Source: Parasutterella muris (GTDB taxonomy: Bacteria > Pseudomonadota > Gammaproteobacteria > Burkholderiales > Burkholderiaceae_F). Taken from it: a stretch of 64,000 nt of DNA. Numbering within the stretch: the stretch's first letter is position 1; each line of letters begins with the position of its first letter. The stretch is taken from positions 1-64,000 of the forward strand of contig NZ_WSRP01000004.1 in the NCBI RefSeq assembly GCF_009767915.1, given 5' to 3'. The notes under the pieces were generated by a model. That model ran no database searches. It worked only from the letters and a program-made list of their open reading frames with translations, and was not told the origin of the DNA. This document shows, in pieces, positions 1 to 8,434 of the stretch. A program made the position numbers and the translations under genes.

Positions 1-36
1 TTTCATTAGTGTAGATATCTGTTCTTCAACTTTCAT
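1..36 (-). CDS. 5' end of an unidentified gene, cut by the window edge
   Basis: Only the first 12 codons are visible, reading MKVEEQISTLMK. The ATG (36..34) overlaps the TGA stop of the preceding gene as ATGA, so the two are translationally coupled and this is the third member of the same operon. Nothing can be said about function from 12 residues. The gene continues to the left of the window. Confidence 0.6.
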   Translation of the reverse strand, partial: MKVEEQISTLMK

Positions 37-722
37 TGTTGACTCCCTAAGTAGTCAACTTTTTTCAGGACAAGACAGTCTGCAAACTTATAGTTTCTGT
101 TTTTGTACATCGAAAAACCTTGGGAGTTTTGAAGCATGTCAGAAAAAATAACCAAGGTCTGTTCCCCTTCGGGATGCCATTTCTGGAAAGTGTTAATAGC
201 ACAAGATTGAATTTGTTCGATAATCTTTGACTCTTTTCCCTTCTCCTGAGAAGAAGTGAGACCAGTCATGATTGACGCTAAAGGCGCCCTAAAATTATTG
301 ATAAACCGTTTCTTGAGCAGTTTTTCGTTCTCTGTCAAAGGATCTGCATCGCTTCCATCGCGGATTTTGCATCTTTCAAATACAGGCTTTCTTGTAATTT
401 CTCCTGTACTGGAAAGCGTATAGATGGATATCAAGGTCCCCGGTTCTACTTCCCTCACCATATTTTCAATAGCAACCATAACAAAATCCTGCTGCAGAGA
501 GCTAAGGGGATCTGTTTCGTCCAGCAATATTGTCAAAGTTGCCGACGGAGTAGGTTCACCATTAACAATCGGACAAAATGTCGTTTTATCCAATTCTGCT
601 TTCTTGTTGCCGAAATACATCCAGGCCGCACCGCCAATTGCTCCCAGTATGAGGACAAGAAGAACAGAAATTAGAATGAGATCCTTAGCTTGAGAGCCTT
701 TTTTCTTTTTGCGTAATGCCAT
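33..722 (-). CDS. Membrane-anchored von Willebrand A-like protein, function unknown
   Basis: The 229-residue protein has a very basic N-terminus (RKKKK at 4-8) and one hydrophobic helix (about 14-37), so it is probably anchored with the C-terminal domain outside the cytoplasm. The soluble part looks like a von Willebrand A / Rossmann-like fold. A first strand ends in ILLDETDPLS (D68, T70, D71) where a MIDAS motif would sit, and a later strand ends in LVIFSDML (D195). The motif is DxTD rather than the canonical DxSxS, so metal binding is uncertain. The start ATG lies two bases after the stop of the upstream membrane protein gene, and the stop overlaps the next gene. I do not recognise the family. 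Function is unknown. Confidence 0.75.
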   Translation of the reverse strand: MALRKKKKGSQAKDLILISVLLVLILGAIGGAAWMYFGNKKAELDKTTFCPIVNGEPTPSATLTILLDETDPLSSLQQDFVMVAIENMVREVEPGTLISIYTLSSTGEITRKPVFERCKIRDGSDADPLTENEKLLKKRFINNFRAPLASIMTGLTSSQEKGKESKIIEQIQSCAINTFQKWHPEGEQTLVIFSDMLQNSQGFSMYKNRNYKFADCLVLKKVDYLGSQQ

Positions 723-724
723 TC

Positions 725-2278
725 CTAGGCCCCCTCATAATCTACCGAATTACCCGCATAGATATTTGAGGAGATATCCTGCTTTACACTTTCCACATCA
801 GCGTACAAATTCGATATGCTGGGGTTGTTAAGACCTATTTCCACTTTGGTCTGATTGAAAACTTCGATAATCTCCCTTGCAACATCAGGTTGGTTTTGAC
901 GCAGTTCTTGAAGTTTCTTTTCAACTTCTTCAGCCTTTGCAATTCCGACTTTAATAATATTTTCAATGTCACCATCCCAACCATTCCCCGTAATTACAGG
1001 AGGAAGCGGTTGTTCAAAAATCGAATAATCGTCAAAATATGCAGGAGTCGGAGTCGTTCGAGACAGTTGATTTTCCTTCCTGTAGATACCCAGAGCTGCC
1101 TGACAGGAAGCTGATGAGTTTTTATAACATGTTTGATAACGAAGCAAAAGCTGTTCACGTTCCTGAGTTGTATTCATAATCACGGCGTGCTCAGCCTGCG
1201 CATCGGATACAGATACATTAAGCCCATCCAAAGACTTTTGATATATCCCCTCGAGTTGTTTATTGGTCTCCTCGTAAAACTCTGTCCATTCATCACAGGC
1301 TTCTCTATATCTCTCCTCTTCCTGAGCGTAGCCGGGATATGGGTCGATGAAACAGAATCCGTCTATTGCCGCTAAAGATCCCATTACGAAAGTCAGTGCC
1401 AAAAGCAGATAACTGATCATGTCACCTAACTTGATAGGATTCTGTAGAAAAGTTTGTAGTCCGATCAAGCTGGCATTTTCTTCCGTTACTTGCAAGGCAT
1501 CTCGATAATGACCAACAAATAACCCGAAGAGGATTAAAAAACCAATCAGAAAGATTAAAGAACAAAAGCCAAATAGCTTCTGGGACATCTTGATATGCAC
1601 TATTCTTGTTATCATGGCCTTAGCAACCATGAAGCAGACAGTCGCATTAAGCGCCGCAAACAAAATTGCGTACATCATGCCGCCCACAAGGCCGCTTTCT
1701 AAATTCTTAGAGAATAAAGACGCATTGGCAACCGATTCAACGACAACGAGAAGAACCAAGAACAAGATTTTTATAAACTTTTGAAGTACAGTATTCAGCG
1801 AAGCCGGTCTATTCAAGCCATTCTCAGATCGGAAATTGTAGTAATGCCTAGTTGCTTTCTCGACATCGTCCCGGGCCTTGTGAATTTCTACCTGTAGTTT
1901 GGCAGCCTCTGATTTAAGTTCACTTCTAAACTGAGTCGGAAGAACTTGAACTTTCGAATAGAAGTCATTAAATAAACTCAAAGCTTCTTGAAGCCTGCCG
2001 TTATAAGCGGACAAGATGTTCGTCGTATATTGTTGGTAGCGTGTAACAATTTGCTGATACTCTTGGAAAAGCGTCTGCTCCGTTCCGCCAGGTACCTTTG
2101 CGTCGCTTGGCGGCAAATTCTTCTTTCCCTCTTCGCGGGCGTAATCATGAAGTTTAAGTTTTCTGACTATTTCCTCTGTTGGAATAGGAGCCAACATATT
2201 TGAATCAACCACAATCTTTCGGTTTGATTTAGAGCCGGTTAACGTAATCGACGCATCTGTCTTACTGAATAAACCCAC
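725..2278 (-). CDS. Four-helix membrane protein with flanking coiled coils, function unknown
   Basis: The 517-residue protein has a cytoplasmic-looking N-terminal part with a long helical, coiled-coil-like stretch (about 66-150). Four hydrophobic segments follow (about 168-187, 197-220, 236-257, 286-305), and then a second long Glu/Gln-rich helical region (about 320-400 and 440-475). It starts at GTG with a good Shine-Dalgarno AAGGAAAA upstream. It is the first gene of a tightly packed unit with the vWA-like gene downstream. No enzyme motif is visible. The architecture suits a scaffold or a membrane effector, but that is only inference. Base composition is AT-richer than in the housekeeping genes to the right, which hints at horizontal acquisition. 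Confidence 0.75.
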   Translation of the reverse strand: MGLFSKTDASITLTGSKSNRKIVVDSNMLAPIPTEEIVRKLKLHDYAREEGKKNLPPSDAKVPGGTEQTLFQEYQQIVTRYQQYTTNILSAYNGRLQEALSLFNDFYSKVQVLPTQFRSELKSEAAKLQVEIHKARDDVEKATRHYYNFRSENGLNRPASLNTVLQKFIKILFLVLLVVVESVANASLFSKNLESGLVGGMMYAILFAALNATVCFMVAKAMITRIVHIKMSQKLFGFCSLIFLIGFLILFGLFVGHYRDALQVTEENASLIGLQTFLQNPIKLGDMISYLLLALTFVMGSLAAIDGFCFIDPYPGYAQEEERYREACDEWTEFYEETNKQLEGIYQKSLDGLNVSVSDAQAEHAVIMNTTQEREQLLLRYQTCYKNSSASCQAALGIYRKENQLSRTTPTPAYFDDYSIFEQPLPPVITGNGWDGDIENIIKVGIAKAEEVEKKLQELRQNQPDVAREIIEVFNQTKVEIGLNNPSISNLYADVESVKQDISSNIYAGNSVDYEGA

Positions 2279-2621
2279 TTTATTTTCCTTGGCGATTTGC
2301 TCTTTTACCTTTTGGGTAGAACCAACAAACTCCTTGACCGACTATTAGGCAAAAGGGACTTTTGTAAATATATTTAATAACAGATTGTAACGTTATTTAT
2401 CCTCTGCCTCTTAGAAACTAGTATTTATCCTCATTTAGTTAGACAGTGTTATATGCGGATATCTGTAATTTTTATTGGCTATCACAAACTAAAAATTTCG
2501 ATTTAGCTTTGTTTTAAATTCTTTTGTTAACAAAAATTTGTTTTGAGCTGAGCTTCAGATTTTGGCTAAAAATTCCGTCTAACATTAAAATTCTTGGCAT
2601 TTAATTCAATAAGGTTAAGTA
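2279..2621. other. Divergent intergenic region, AT-rich
   Basis: This gap separates the minus-strand unknown module from the plus-strand TPR gene, so it must hold both promoters. I see a 14-bp perfect palindrome at 2522-2535 and a Shine-Dalgarno (AAGG) before the ATG at 2622. No open reading frame or RNA gene is apparent. Promoter hexamers are too degenerate here to assign. Confidence 0.6.
2522..2535. promoter_or_regulatory. 14-bp perfect palindrome, possible operator
   Basis: The sequence TTTTGTTAACAAAA is its own reverse complement. It lies in the divergent spacer, about 90 bp before the TPR gene and 240 bp before the unknown module. Such sites often bind dimeric repressors, but AT-rich palindromes also arise by chance. 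No cognate regulator is visible nearby. Confidence 0.3.
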
Positions 2622-3170
2622 ATGCGCTTGGCAAAATTATTGGTCACTTCCGCTCTTTCCCTCGGATTATTTTCCGCTGCGGCTTATGCTCAGGATGCCG
2701 TGCCGCTTTTCGGAGACAGTACGCCTGAAATTATTAATCCGGCCCGCTCGGTTAATCAGCTCATTTCCCGCGGTAAATATAAGGATGCGCTCGAGCTGGC
2801 CGATAAGGAACTCGCAACCAACCCCCAGAACCTGAATCTTCGCTTCCTGCGCGGCGTTATCTTCGCTGATACGAACAGAACAGAGGAAGCAAAAACGGTA
2901 TTCGAGCAGCTCACGCGTGAGTACCCCGAAGTCGCCGAACCCTACAACAACCTTGCCGTGATTTATGCGGGCGAAGGAAACCTCGGCTATGCGCAGAAAC
3001 TTCTTGAAAGAGCGATCCAGAACAGCGCGATGAACGCTACAACATACCAAAACCTTGGCGATATCTATCAGGCTAAGGCGCTTCAGATGTTTGAGAAATC
3101 CTCAAGACTGAATCCGAAAAATGCCACTCTGAAAAAGAAAATAAAGGCACTCAAAGAGATAGACGAATAA
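2622..3170 (+). CDS. Periplasmic TPR-repeat protein
   Basis: The 182-residue protein has a classical Sec signal peptide (1-23, ending AAAYA before QDA), so it is exported. The rest is built of tetratricopeptide repeats between about 46 and 165. Recognisable repeat signatures include the stretch around NLRFLRGVIFAD, EPYNNLAVIYAGEGN and TYQNLGDIYQ. TPR domains are protein-interaction scaffolds, and the partner is unknown. A Shine-Dalgarno AAGG sits before the ATG. It precedes the two cyclophilin genes in the same direction, so a role in envelope protein handling is plausible but inferred. Confidence 0.8.
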   Translation: MRLAKLLVTSALSLGLFSAAAYAQDAVPLFGDSTPEIINPARSVNQLISRGKYKDALELADKELATNPQNLNLRFLRGVIFADTNRTEEAKTVFEQLTREYPEVAEPYNNLAVIYAGEGNLGYAQKLLERAIQNSAMNATTYQNLGDIYQAKALQMFEKSSRLNPKNATLKKKIKALKEIDE

Positions 3171-3248
3171 GCCTTTGCCTGCTATGGGTGCAATGAATTA
3201 CCAGAGAGTCAATACCGACTCAGAATTTTTGATTTGGACAAAAGAAAT

Positions 3249-3806
3249 ATGAACGCAACAAAAAAAATCGTCGCAGCCGTCCTGCTGAGTGCAGCCTCTG
3301 CTGCGTCCTTTGCCGCTCCGATGGTTGAAATCAACACCACGGAAGGAAAAATTGTCGTTGACCTCAACAGCAAAGCGGCTCCGGTCACGGTCGATAATTT
3401 CCTGAAATACGCCAATTCCGGTTTTTACAACGGAACCATCTTCCACAGAGTCATCAATAACTTCATGATTCAGGGCGGCGGCTTTACCAAAGACATGAAC
3501 CAGAAGAAAACCGGCGCCCCGATCAAACTCGAAGACAAGAACGGTCTTAAAAACACCGTCGGCTCTATCGCGATGGCAAGAACCAATGACCCGAACTCCG
3601 CGACAAGTCAGTTCTTCATCAATCTGAAGGACAACGACTTTTTAAACGGCGACTCTTCTAAGGACGGCTATGCAGTTTTCGGAAAAGTTGTTCAGGGCAT
3701 GGACGTAGTCCGCAAAATCGGCCGCACGCCGACCACCACCCGCGGATTCTATGATGACGTTCCTTCCAGACCCGTTATTATCGAAAGCGTTAAAGTTCTT
3801 AAGTAA
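3249..3806 (+). CDS. ppiA: Periplasmic cyclophilin-type peptidyl-prolyl isomerase
   Basis: This is a cyclophilin that catalyses cis-trans isomerisation of Xaa-Pro bonds in exported proteins. I place the start at ATG 3249, which gives 185 residues. The open frame also extends five codons upstream to a TTG at 3234, but the ATG version gives a cleaner signal peptide (about 1-22, ending SFAA before PMVEI). Family landmarks are [15 protein letters not shown] (catalytic Arg in FHRV, Gln in MIQGGG), [18 protein letters not shown] and the late [15 protein letters not shown]. It sits 20 bp before a second, cytoplasmic cyclophilin, a likely duplication. Assignment to ppiA rests on the signal peptide. 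Confidence 0.88.
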   Translation: MNATKKIVAAVLLSAASAASFAAPMVEINTTEGKIVVDLNSKAAPVTVDNFLKYANSGFYNGTIFHRVINNFMIQGGGFTKDMNQKKTGAPIKLEDKNGLKNTVGSIAMARTNDPNSATSQFFINLKDNDFLNGDSSKDGYAVFGKVVQGMDVVRKIGRTPTTTRGFYDDVPSRPVIIESVKVLK

Positions 3807-3826
3807 TTATTTATAAGGAAAAAGAA

Positions 3827-4318
3827 ATGATTCGTTTAGAAACAAATTTCGGCAACATCGACATCGAACTCGATTACAAGAATGCACCGGTCACTGCGGA
3901 AAACTTCGAGCAGTACGTCAAAGACGGTCACTATGACGGTCTGATTTTCCACCGCGTCATCCCCGGCTTCATGATCCAGGGCGGCGGCTTCAAGCCCGGC
4001 ATGGATGAAGTCCCGACACGTGATCCGATCCGAAACGAAGCCAACAACGGTCTTTCCAACGAGAAGTACACCATCTCCATGGCCCGTACAATGGATCCGC
4101 ACTCCGCTTCCGCTCAGTTCTTCATCAACGTCGCTGACAACAAGTTCCTTGACTTCAAGAGCGAAACCATGAACGGCTGGGGCTACGCCGTATTCGGCAA
4201 AGTTGTCGCCGGTTTTGACGCAGTCGATAAAATCGCTGCTGTCCGTACCGGCCGCGTCGGCTACTACGACGATGTTCCCAACGAAGACGTCATTATCAAA
4301 AAAGCTGAGGTTATCTAA
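3827..4318 (+). CDS. ppiB: Cytoplasmic cyclophilin-type peptidyl-prolyl isomerase
   Basis: The 163-residue protein has no signal peptide and matches the usual length of PpiB. It carries the cyclophilin core: [34 protein letters not shown] and [15 protein letters not shown]. It is closely related to the exported paralogue just upstream. In many proteobacteria ppiB neighbours lpxH, and the same is true here: the lpxH frame opens at the base after this stop. Confidence 0.92.
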   Translation: MIRLETNFGNIDIELDYKNAPVTAENFEQYVKDGHYDGLIFHRVIPGFMIQGGGFKPGMDEVPTRDPIRNEANNGLSNEKYTISMARTMDPHSASAQFFINVADNKFLDFKSETMNGWGYAVFGKVVAGFDAVDKIAAVRTGRVGYYDDVPNEDVIIKKAEVI

Positions 4319-5107
4319 GTGGCATTAAGCGCAGCGGCACCTTCGGAAATTTGTGTTTCCAAGATTCCTGTTCTTCTGAACCCGGTGTTTATCGCGGACC
4401 TTCATCTCTCGAACGACAAACCGGCGACTAAGGAAGCTTTTCTAAAGTTTCTTAAAACGGACGCCGCTCGCTTCAGCGAGCTTGTCATTCTCGGAGATCT
4501 CTTTGAGTTCTGGGCCGGAGATGATATGGCTGAGCAGTATGTCGACGTGATCAGCGCGCTGAAGCAGTACTTCAGCGACGGACATCGAATTTATCTCATG
4601 CACGGCAACCGCGATTTTCTGCTCGGCGCGGATTTCGCCGCTTCGATCGGCGCGCAGATTCTCTGCGACCCGATCGCGGTTCAGATCGGTCGGGAAAAAG
4701 TCCTCTTGTCTCACGGCGATGCCTGGTGCACGCTTGATCATGATTACCAGCAGTTCCGAAGCACGCTGCGCGATCCGGCGATACAGAAGCAAATCCTCAA
4801 GGAAGAGCTGAAGTATCGCGTCGAACTGGCCAACGGACTTCGCTCACAAAGCAAAGCTGATAACCAAAAGAAAGACGCCGCATATATGGATGTGGTCGTT
4901 TCCGAAGTCGCGAAGTCACTTCGCTCCGCAGGATGCAAAGTCGTCATCCACGGCCATACGCATAAGCCCGCTCACCATACGCATGTGAACGAGGACTCGC
5001 GTTTTGACCGCTGGGTACTTCCCGATTGGGACTTCGAGAACGGCAATCAGCGCGGCGGCTATCTGAGCTTTGAAAACAACTACATTCATTTCGGACACCT
5101 GAGCTGA
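4319..5107 (+). CDS. lpxH: UDP-2,3-diacylglucosamine diphosphatase LpxH
   Basis: LpxH hydrolyses UDP-2,3-diacylglucosamine to lipid X at the inner face of the cytoplasmic membrane, in lipid A biosynthesis. The metallophosphoesterase metal ligands are visible in order: DLHLS (D27, H29), GDLFEFW (D60), HGNRDFLLG (N97), SHGDAWC (H132) and HGHTHKP. The 262-residue frame starts at GTG 4319 directly after the ppiB stop. This start gives about 20 extra residues before the first metal site compared with the family norm, and GTG 4385 is an alternative start just before FIADLHL. The downstream TatD gene begins one base after the stop. Confidence 0.9.
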   Translation: MALSAAAPSEICVSKIPVLLNPVFIADLHLSNDKPATKEAFLKFLKTDAARFSELVILGDLFEFWAGDDMAEQYVDVISALKQYFSDGHRIYLMHGNRDFLLGADFAASIGAQILCDPIAVQIGREKVLLSHGDAWCTLDHDYQQFRSTLRDPAIQKQILKEELKYRVELANGLRSQSKADNQKKDAAYMDVVVSEVAKSLRSAGCKVVIHGHTHKPAHHTHVNEDSRFDRWVLPDWDFENGNQRGGYLSFENNYIHFGHLS

Positions 5108-5108
5108 A

Positions 5109-5882
5109 ATGCTGATCGATTCACACTCTCACATTGACAGCGACTGCTTTGCGGACATGCTGCCCGAGCTCTTTGAGCGCATGAAGAAAGCGGATGTCGC
5201 TGGAACTCTGATCGCGGGCTGTTCGCTTCACGAATATGAACGCGGTCTGAAATTCACGCAGGAGCATCCCAATACTTGGTATGCGGTCGGCGTTCACCCG
5301 AGTACGCATGACGATCCTCATGAGGCGTCAATTGAAGAACTCGTCGAATTGTCCAAACCGGAGAAAATCGTCGCGATCGGTGAATGCGGTCTTGATTACT
5401 ACTACGAAGAAGCGCCGTATGACGATCAGAAGGAGCGCTTTGCGCGGCACGTAGAGGCCGCAAAAATCGCGAAACTGCCCCTGATCATCCACTCAAGAGA
5501 CGCGAAAGAAGACACGATGGATATTCTTCGTTCGCACGGCGCCGATCAATGCGGCTTTGTACTTCACTGCTTCACCGGTGACAAAGAAATGGCGCGGGCG
5601 GCGCTTGACCTTGGCGGATATATCTCTTTCTCCGGCATTGTCACCTTTAAGAACGCCGCTCAAATCCAGGATGTCGCCTCCTGGGTACCGGAGGATCGCT
5701 TCCTTGTGGAAACCGATTGTCCGTATCTTGCTCCGATCCCGTATCGCGGCAAACAAAATGAACCTTCCTACGTCAGACTGGTCGCCGAGAAGGTCGCCTC
5801 ACTCAGAGGTGTTTCACTTGACGAGGTCGCTGACGCCTCGACGAGAAACTTTTTTAAGGTTTTCAGCAGAGCTAAATTATGA
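5109..5882 (+). CDS. tatD: TatD-family metal-dependent deoxyribonuclease
   Basis: The 257-residue protein has the TatD amidohydrolase-like TIM barrel. The N-terminal metal site is DSHSHID (H6, H8), followed by AIGECGLDYYYE, LIIHSRDA and HCFTGD, and the C-terminal LVETDCPYLAP that carries the last metal-ligand Asp. Family members are 3'-5' exonucleases or DNases with broad repair roles. The three E. coli paralogues (TatD, YcfH, YjjV) cannot be separated by eye. The stop overlaps the start of the ankyrin gene by four bases (ATGA). Confidence 0.88.
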   Translation: MLIDSHSHIDSDCFADMLPELFERMKKADVAGTLIAGCSLHEYERGLKFTQEHPNTWYAVGVHPSTHDDPHEASIEELVELSKPEKIVAIGECGLDYYYEEAPYDDQKERFARHVEAAKIAKLPLIIHSRDAKEDTMDILRSHGADQCGFVLHCFTGDKEMARAALDLGGYISFSGIVTFKNAAQIQDVASWVPEDRFLVETDCPYLAPIPYRGKQNEPSYVRLVAEKVASLRGVSLDEVADASTRNFFKVFSRAKL

Positions 5883-6526
5883 TTTTGAAGCATTTTTCTG
5901 CGGCAGCTGCCGCCCTTTTATTCAGCGTGTCGGCTTATGCCGGCAGCTATGATGAAGCGATAACAGCAGCCGTCACCAACGACGCAGACGCACTTGCGCC
6001 CCTTTTAGAAAAAGGCCTGGATCCCAACACGGCAACGACCGGCGGAACAGGTGAGCCGCTGCTTATGCTTGCGATTCGCAACCATTCCGGAAAAGTGGTC
6101 GATCTGCTTTTGAAGCAAAAAAATCTGAAGATTGATCAGGGCAACGCGCTGAATGAAACGCCGCTTATGATCGCTGTCTTCTTAAAAGACAACCCGCTCG
6201 CCAAGAAGCTGATCGCCAGAGGCGCGAACGTCAATAATCCGCGTCATTGGTCTCCGCTTCACTATGCCGCCTCTGCCGGCAATAAAGATATGGTCGCCTA
6301 TCTGATCAGCAAGGGCGCGGACGTTAACGCGCGCACCCTGCGCGGCATCACACCGCTCTACATGGCAGCGCGCGAAGCCGACGCTAAAACCGTCCAAATG
6401 CTTCTTCAGGCCGGCGCCCGCAAGGATTTCTGCACCAATGACGAACTCGCGCCGTACGACATCGCTAAACAGCGCCGTAATTCGGAAGAAGTGCTGAAAC
6501 TGCTCGAATACGATCACTGCCGTTAA
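5879..6526 (+). CDS. Exported ankyrin-repeat protein
   Basis: The 215-residue protein has a signal peptide (about 1-21, ending AYAG) followed by ankyrin repeats over most of its length. Clear repeat cores are GEPLLMLAIRNHSGKVVDLLL, ETPLMIAVF, WSPLHYAASAGNKDMVAYLI and ITPLYMAAREADAKTVQMLL. It should be a periplasmic protein-binding module, and the partner is unknown. Periplasmic ankyrin proteins in other proteobacteria are linked to oxidative-stress protection, but nothing here proves that. The start codon overlaps the tatD stop as ATGA, so the two are translationally coupled. Confidence 0.85.
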   Translation: MILKHFSAAAAALLFSVSAYAGSYDEAITAAVTNDADALAPLLEKGLDPNTATTGGTGEPLLMLAIRNHSGKVVDLLLKQKNLKIDQGNALNETPLMIAVFLKDNPLAKKLIARGANVNNPRHWSPLHYAASAGNKDMVAYLISKGADVNARTLRGITPLYMAAREADAKTVQMLLQAGARKDFCTNDELAPYDIAKQRRNSEEVLKLLEYDHCR

Positions 6527-6543
6527 AAACCAACTTTTTTACG

Positions 6544-6568
6544 GAGCCCGCATGCGGGCTCGTTTCTT
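6544..6568 (+). terminator. Perfect GC-rich hairpin with short T-rich tail, abutting the next start codon
   Basis: Arms GAGCCCGC (6544-6551) and GCGGGCTC (6554-6561) flank a two-base centre and are followed by GTTTCTT. It looks like the intrinsic terminator of the lpxH-tatD-ankyrin unit. The ATG of the next gene begins at 6569, so the hairpin occupies the ribosome-binding region of that gene. Confidence 0.65.
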
Positions 6569-8434
6569 ATGAACGATATCCTCGAACTTCTCGCGCCGTG
6601 TAAAACCGCGGACATCGGTATTGAAGCCCTCAAACACGGAGCTGACGCCGTCTATATCGGCGGCCCGCTTTTCAGCGCGAGAGCCAACGCCGGCAACAGC
6701 ATCTCGGAAATTGAACGGCTGTGCGCTTTCGCACACCGCTTTAACGGCCGCGTCTATATGGCGCTGAACACTATTTTCAGCGACAGGGAGCTCGAAGAAG
6801 CGGCCCGGCTTGCGCATGAGGCATACGACGCAGGCGTTGACGCCCTGATTGTTCAGGATATGGGTCTGCTCATGTGTGATCTTCCGCCGATTCAGCTGCA
6901 TGCGTCCACTCAGTGCGATATTCGTACGGTGGAAAAAGCGCAGTTTCTCGAATCTGTCGGCTTCTCTCAGATCGTGCCGGCGCGGGAGCTCACACTTGAA
7001 GAAATCCAAGAGATGTCACAGGCGCTCACCCATGCGAGGATCGAATTCTTTATTCACGGCGCGCTCTGCGTCAGCTACAGCGGCCAATGCTACGCCAGCC
7101 AGGCCTTTAAAGGCAGAAGCGCCAACCGAGGCGACTGCGCGCAGATCTGCAGACTCCCCTTTGATGTACAGGAAGAGAACGGAGAGACGCTGTGCCGCTC
7201 CAGACACGTTCTTTCCCTGAAAGACAACAATCAGTCAGGCAACCTCGAAGCGCTGATCAGAGCGGGCGTCAGAAGCTTCAAGATCGAAGGACGCTACAAA
7301 GATCTCTCCTACGTTAAAAACACTACCGCTTTCTATCGCAGAGAAATCGACCGTTTTATCGAAACGCATCCGGAATTTGAACAGGAAAGCGACGGCCGCG
7401 TAACCTTAAATTTCGAGCCGTCACTCGAGAGCGCTTTTAATCGAGGCGCGACCGACTACTTTACAAACGGCAGAAGCGACAGGATGAGTGCCGCGGATAC
7501 ACCGAAAAACTCCGGTTCTGTGATTGGTTCGGTGAAATCCGTATCCAGAAACTCATTTACTGTAAAAACCAAAGAAGAACTTCATAACGGAGACGGTTTA
7601 ACCTTCTTCAGCGACACGGGCGAACTTTCCGGTTTCCTGATTAATCGAGCCGAATTTGTCGACGAAGGCCTCTGGGAGGTATTTACGCGCGAACCCTGCG
7701 TCTCCATTCCGGGATTAAAACCCGGTCTCAAACTCATGCGCAATAAGGACGCGCAGTGGGTCAAAAAGATGAATGCAGAAACCGCGCTTCGCAAAATCCC
7801 GATCCGTATTGAAGCCAAGATGGATGACAGGGGACTAACGCTTTGCGCTGAAGACGGTCAGCACCATCGGGCTGAAATCCGAAGTGACGCGGATCTTGCG
7901 GACGCAAAAAACGAAGAACGGGCCAAGGAGCAGCTGCTCAGCTCTTTAAAGAAACTCGGAAACTCCGACTTTACTGCCTCTGATGTTTCGCTTCAGTGCG
8001 AAGCGGTGAAGTTCCTCCCCGCCTCCGCCATGAATCAGCTCAGACGAGATTTAATTGAAAAGCTGGAAAAGGAACGCCTTGCCAAGCGTCCGATCCTTCA
8101 GAAGGCTTCTGAAAACAGCGCCCAATATCCGATTCAGGAACTCGACTATCACGCCAATGTGATGAACAGCAAAGCACGTGTGTTTTACGAGAAACACGGC
8201 GCGCATGTGAATCAGGAAGCTTTTGAAAAAGGACTCGGCGACACGGAGGCAGAAGTTATGCGCTGCCGCTACTGCATACGGCACGAAATGAATATCTGTC
8301 CGAAGCAGGCCAAAGCCAGAGGCGAGAAGATTAAGCCGACACCTCTTGTTCTAAAAAGCGGAAAAATTAAGATGACCGCCTACTTTGACTGCAAGCGCTG
8401 TGAGATGTCGCTCAGAGCGCATGTCAGCGAATAA
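6569..8434 (+). CDS. rlhA: U32-family protein, probable 23S rRNA C2501 hydroxylation factor RlhA
   Basis: The 621-residue protein begins with the U32 barrel signature (ELLAPCKTADIGIEAL, GADAVYIGG). It carries the conserved cysteine-bearing stretch ALCVSYSGQCYAS...NRGDCAQICR (about 168-204), which in this family is thought to hold an iron-sulfur cluster. The extra C-terminal half ends in a second cysteine-rich patch (MRCRYCIRHEMNICPK and DCKRCEMSLRAH). The length and this long C-terminal extension fit E. coli RlhA (YdcP) better than the shorter TrhP/YegQ tRNA hydroxylation proteins. The ATG follows the terminator-like hairpin by seven bases, so no normal Shine-Dalgarno lies in between. The 3' end overlaps the convergent gene by 11 bases. 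Confidence 0.75.
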   Translation: MNDILELLAPCKTADIGIEALKHGADAVYIGGPLFSARANAGNSISEIERLCAFAHRFNGRVYMALNTIFSDRELEEAARLAHEAYDAGVDALIVQDMGLLMCDLPPIQLHASTQCDIRTVEKAQFLESVGFSQIVPARELTLEEIQEMSQALTHARIEFFIHGALCVSYSGQCYASQAFKGRSANRGDCAQICRLPFDVQEENGETLCRSRHVLSLKDNNQSGNLEALIRAGVRSFKIEGRYKDLSYVKNTTAFYRREIDRFIETHPEFEQESDGRVTLNFEPSLESAFNRGATDYFTNGRSDRMSAADTPKNSGSVIGSVKSVSRNSFTVKTKEELHNGDGLTFFSDTGELSGFLINRAEFVDEGLWEVFTREPCVSIPGLKPGLKLMRNKDAQWVKKMNAETALRKIPIRIEAKMDDRGLTLCAEDGQHHRAEIRSDADLADAKNEERAKEQLLSSLKKLGNSDFTASDVSLQCEAVKFLPASAMNQLRRDLIEKLEKERLAKRPILQKASENSAQYPIQELDYHANVMNSKARVFYEKHGAHVNQEAFEKGLGDTEAEVMRCRYCIRHEMNICPKQAKARGEKIKPTPLVLKSGKIKMTAYFDCKRCEMSLRAHVSE

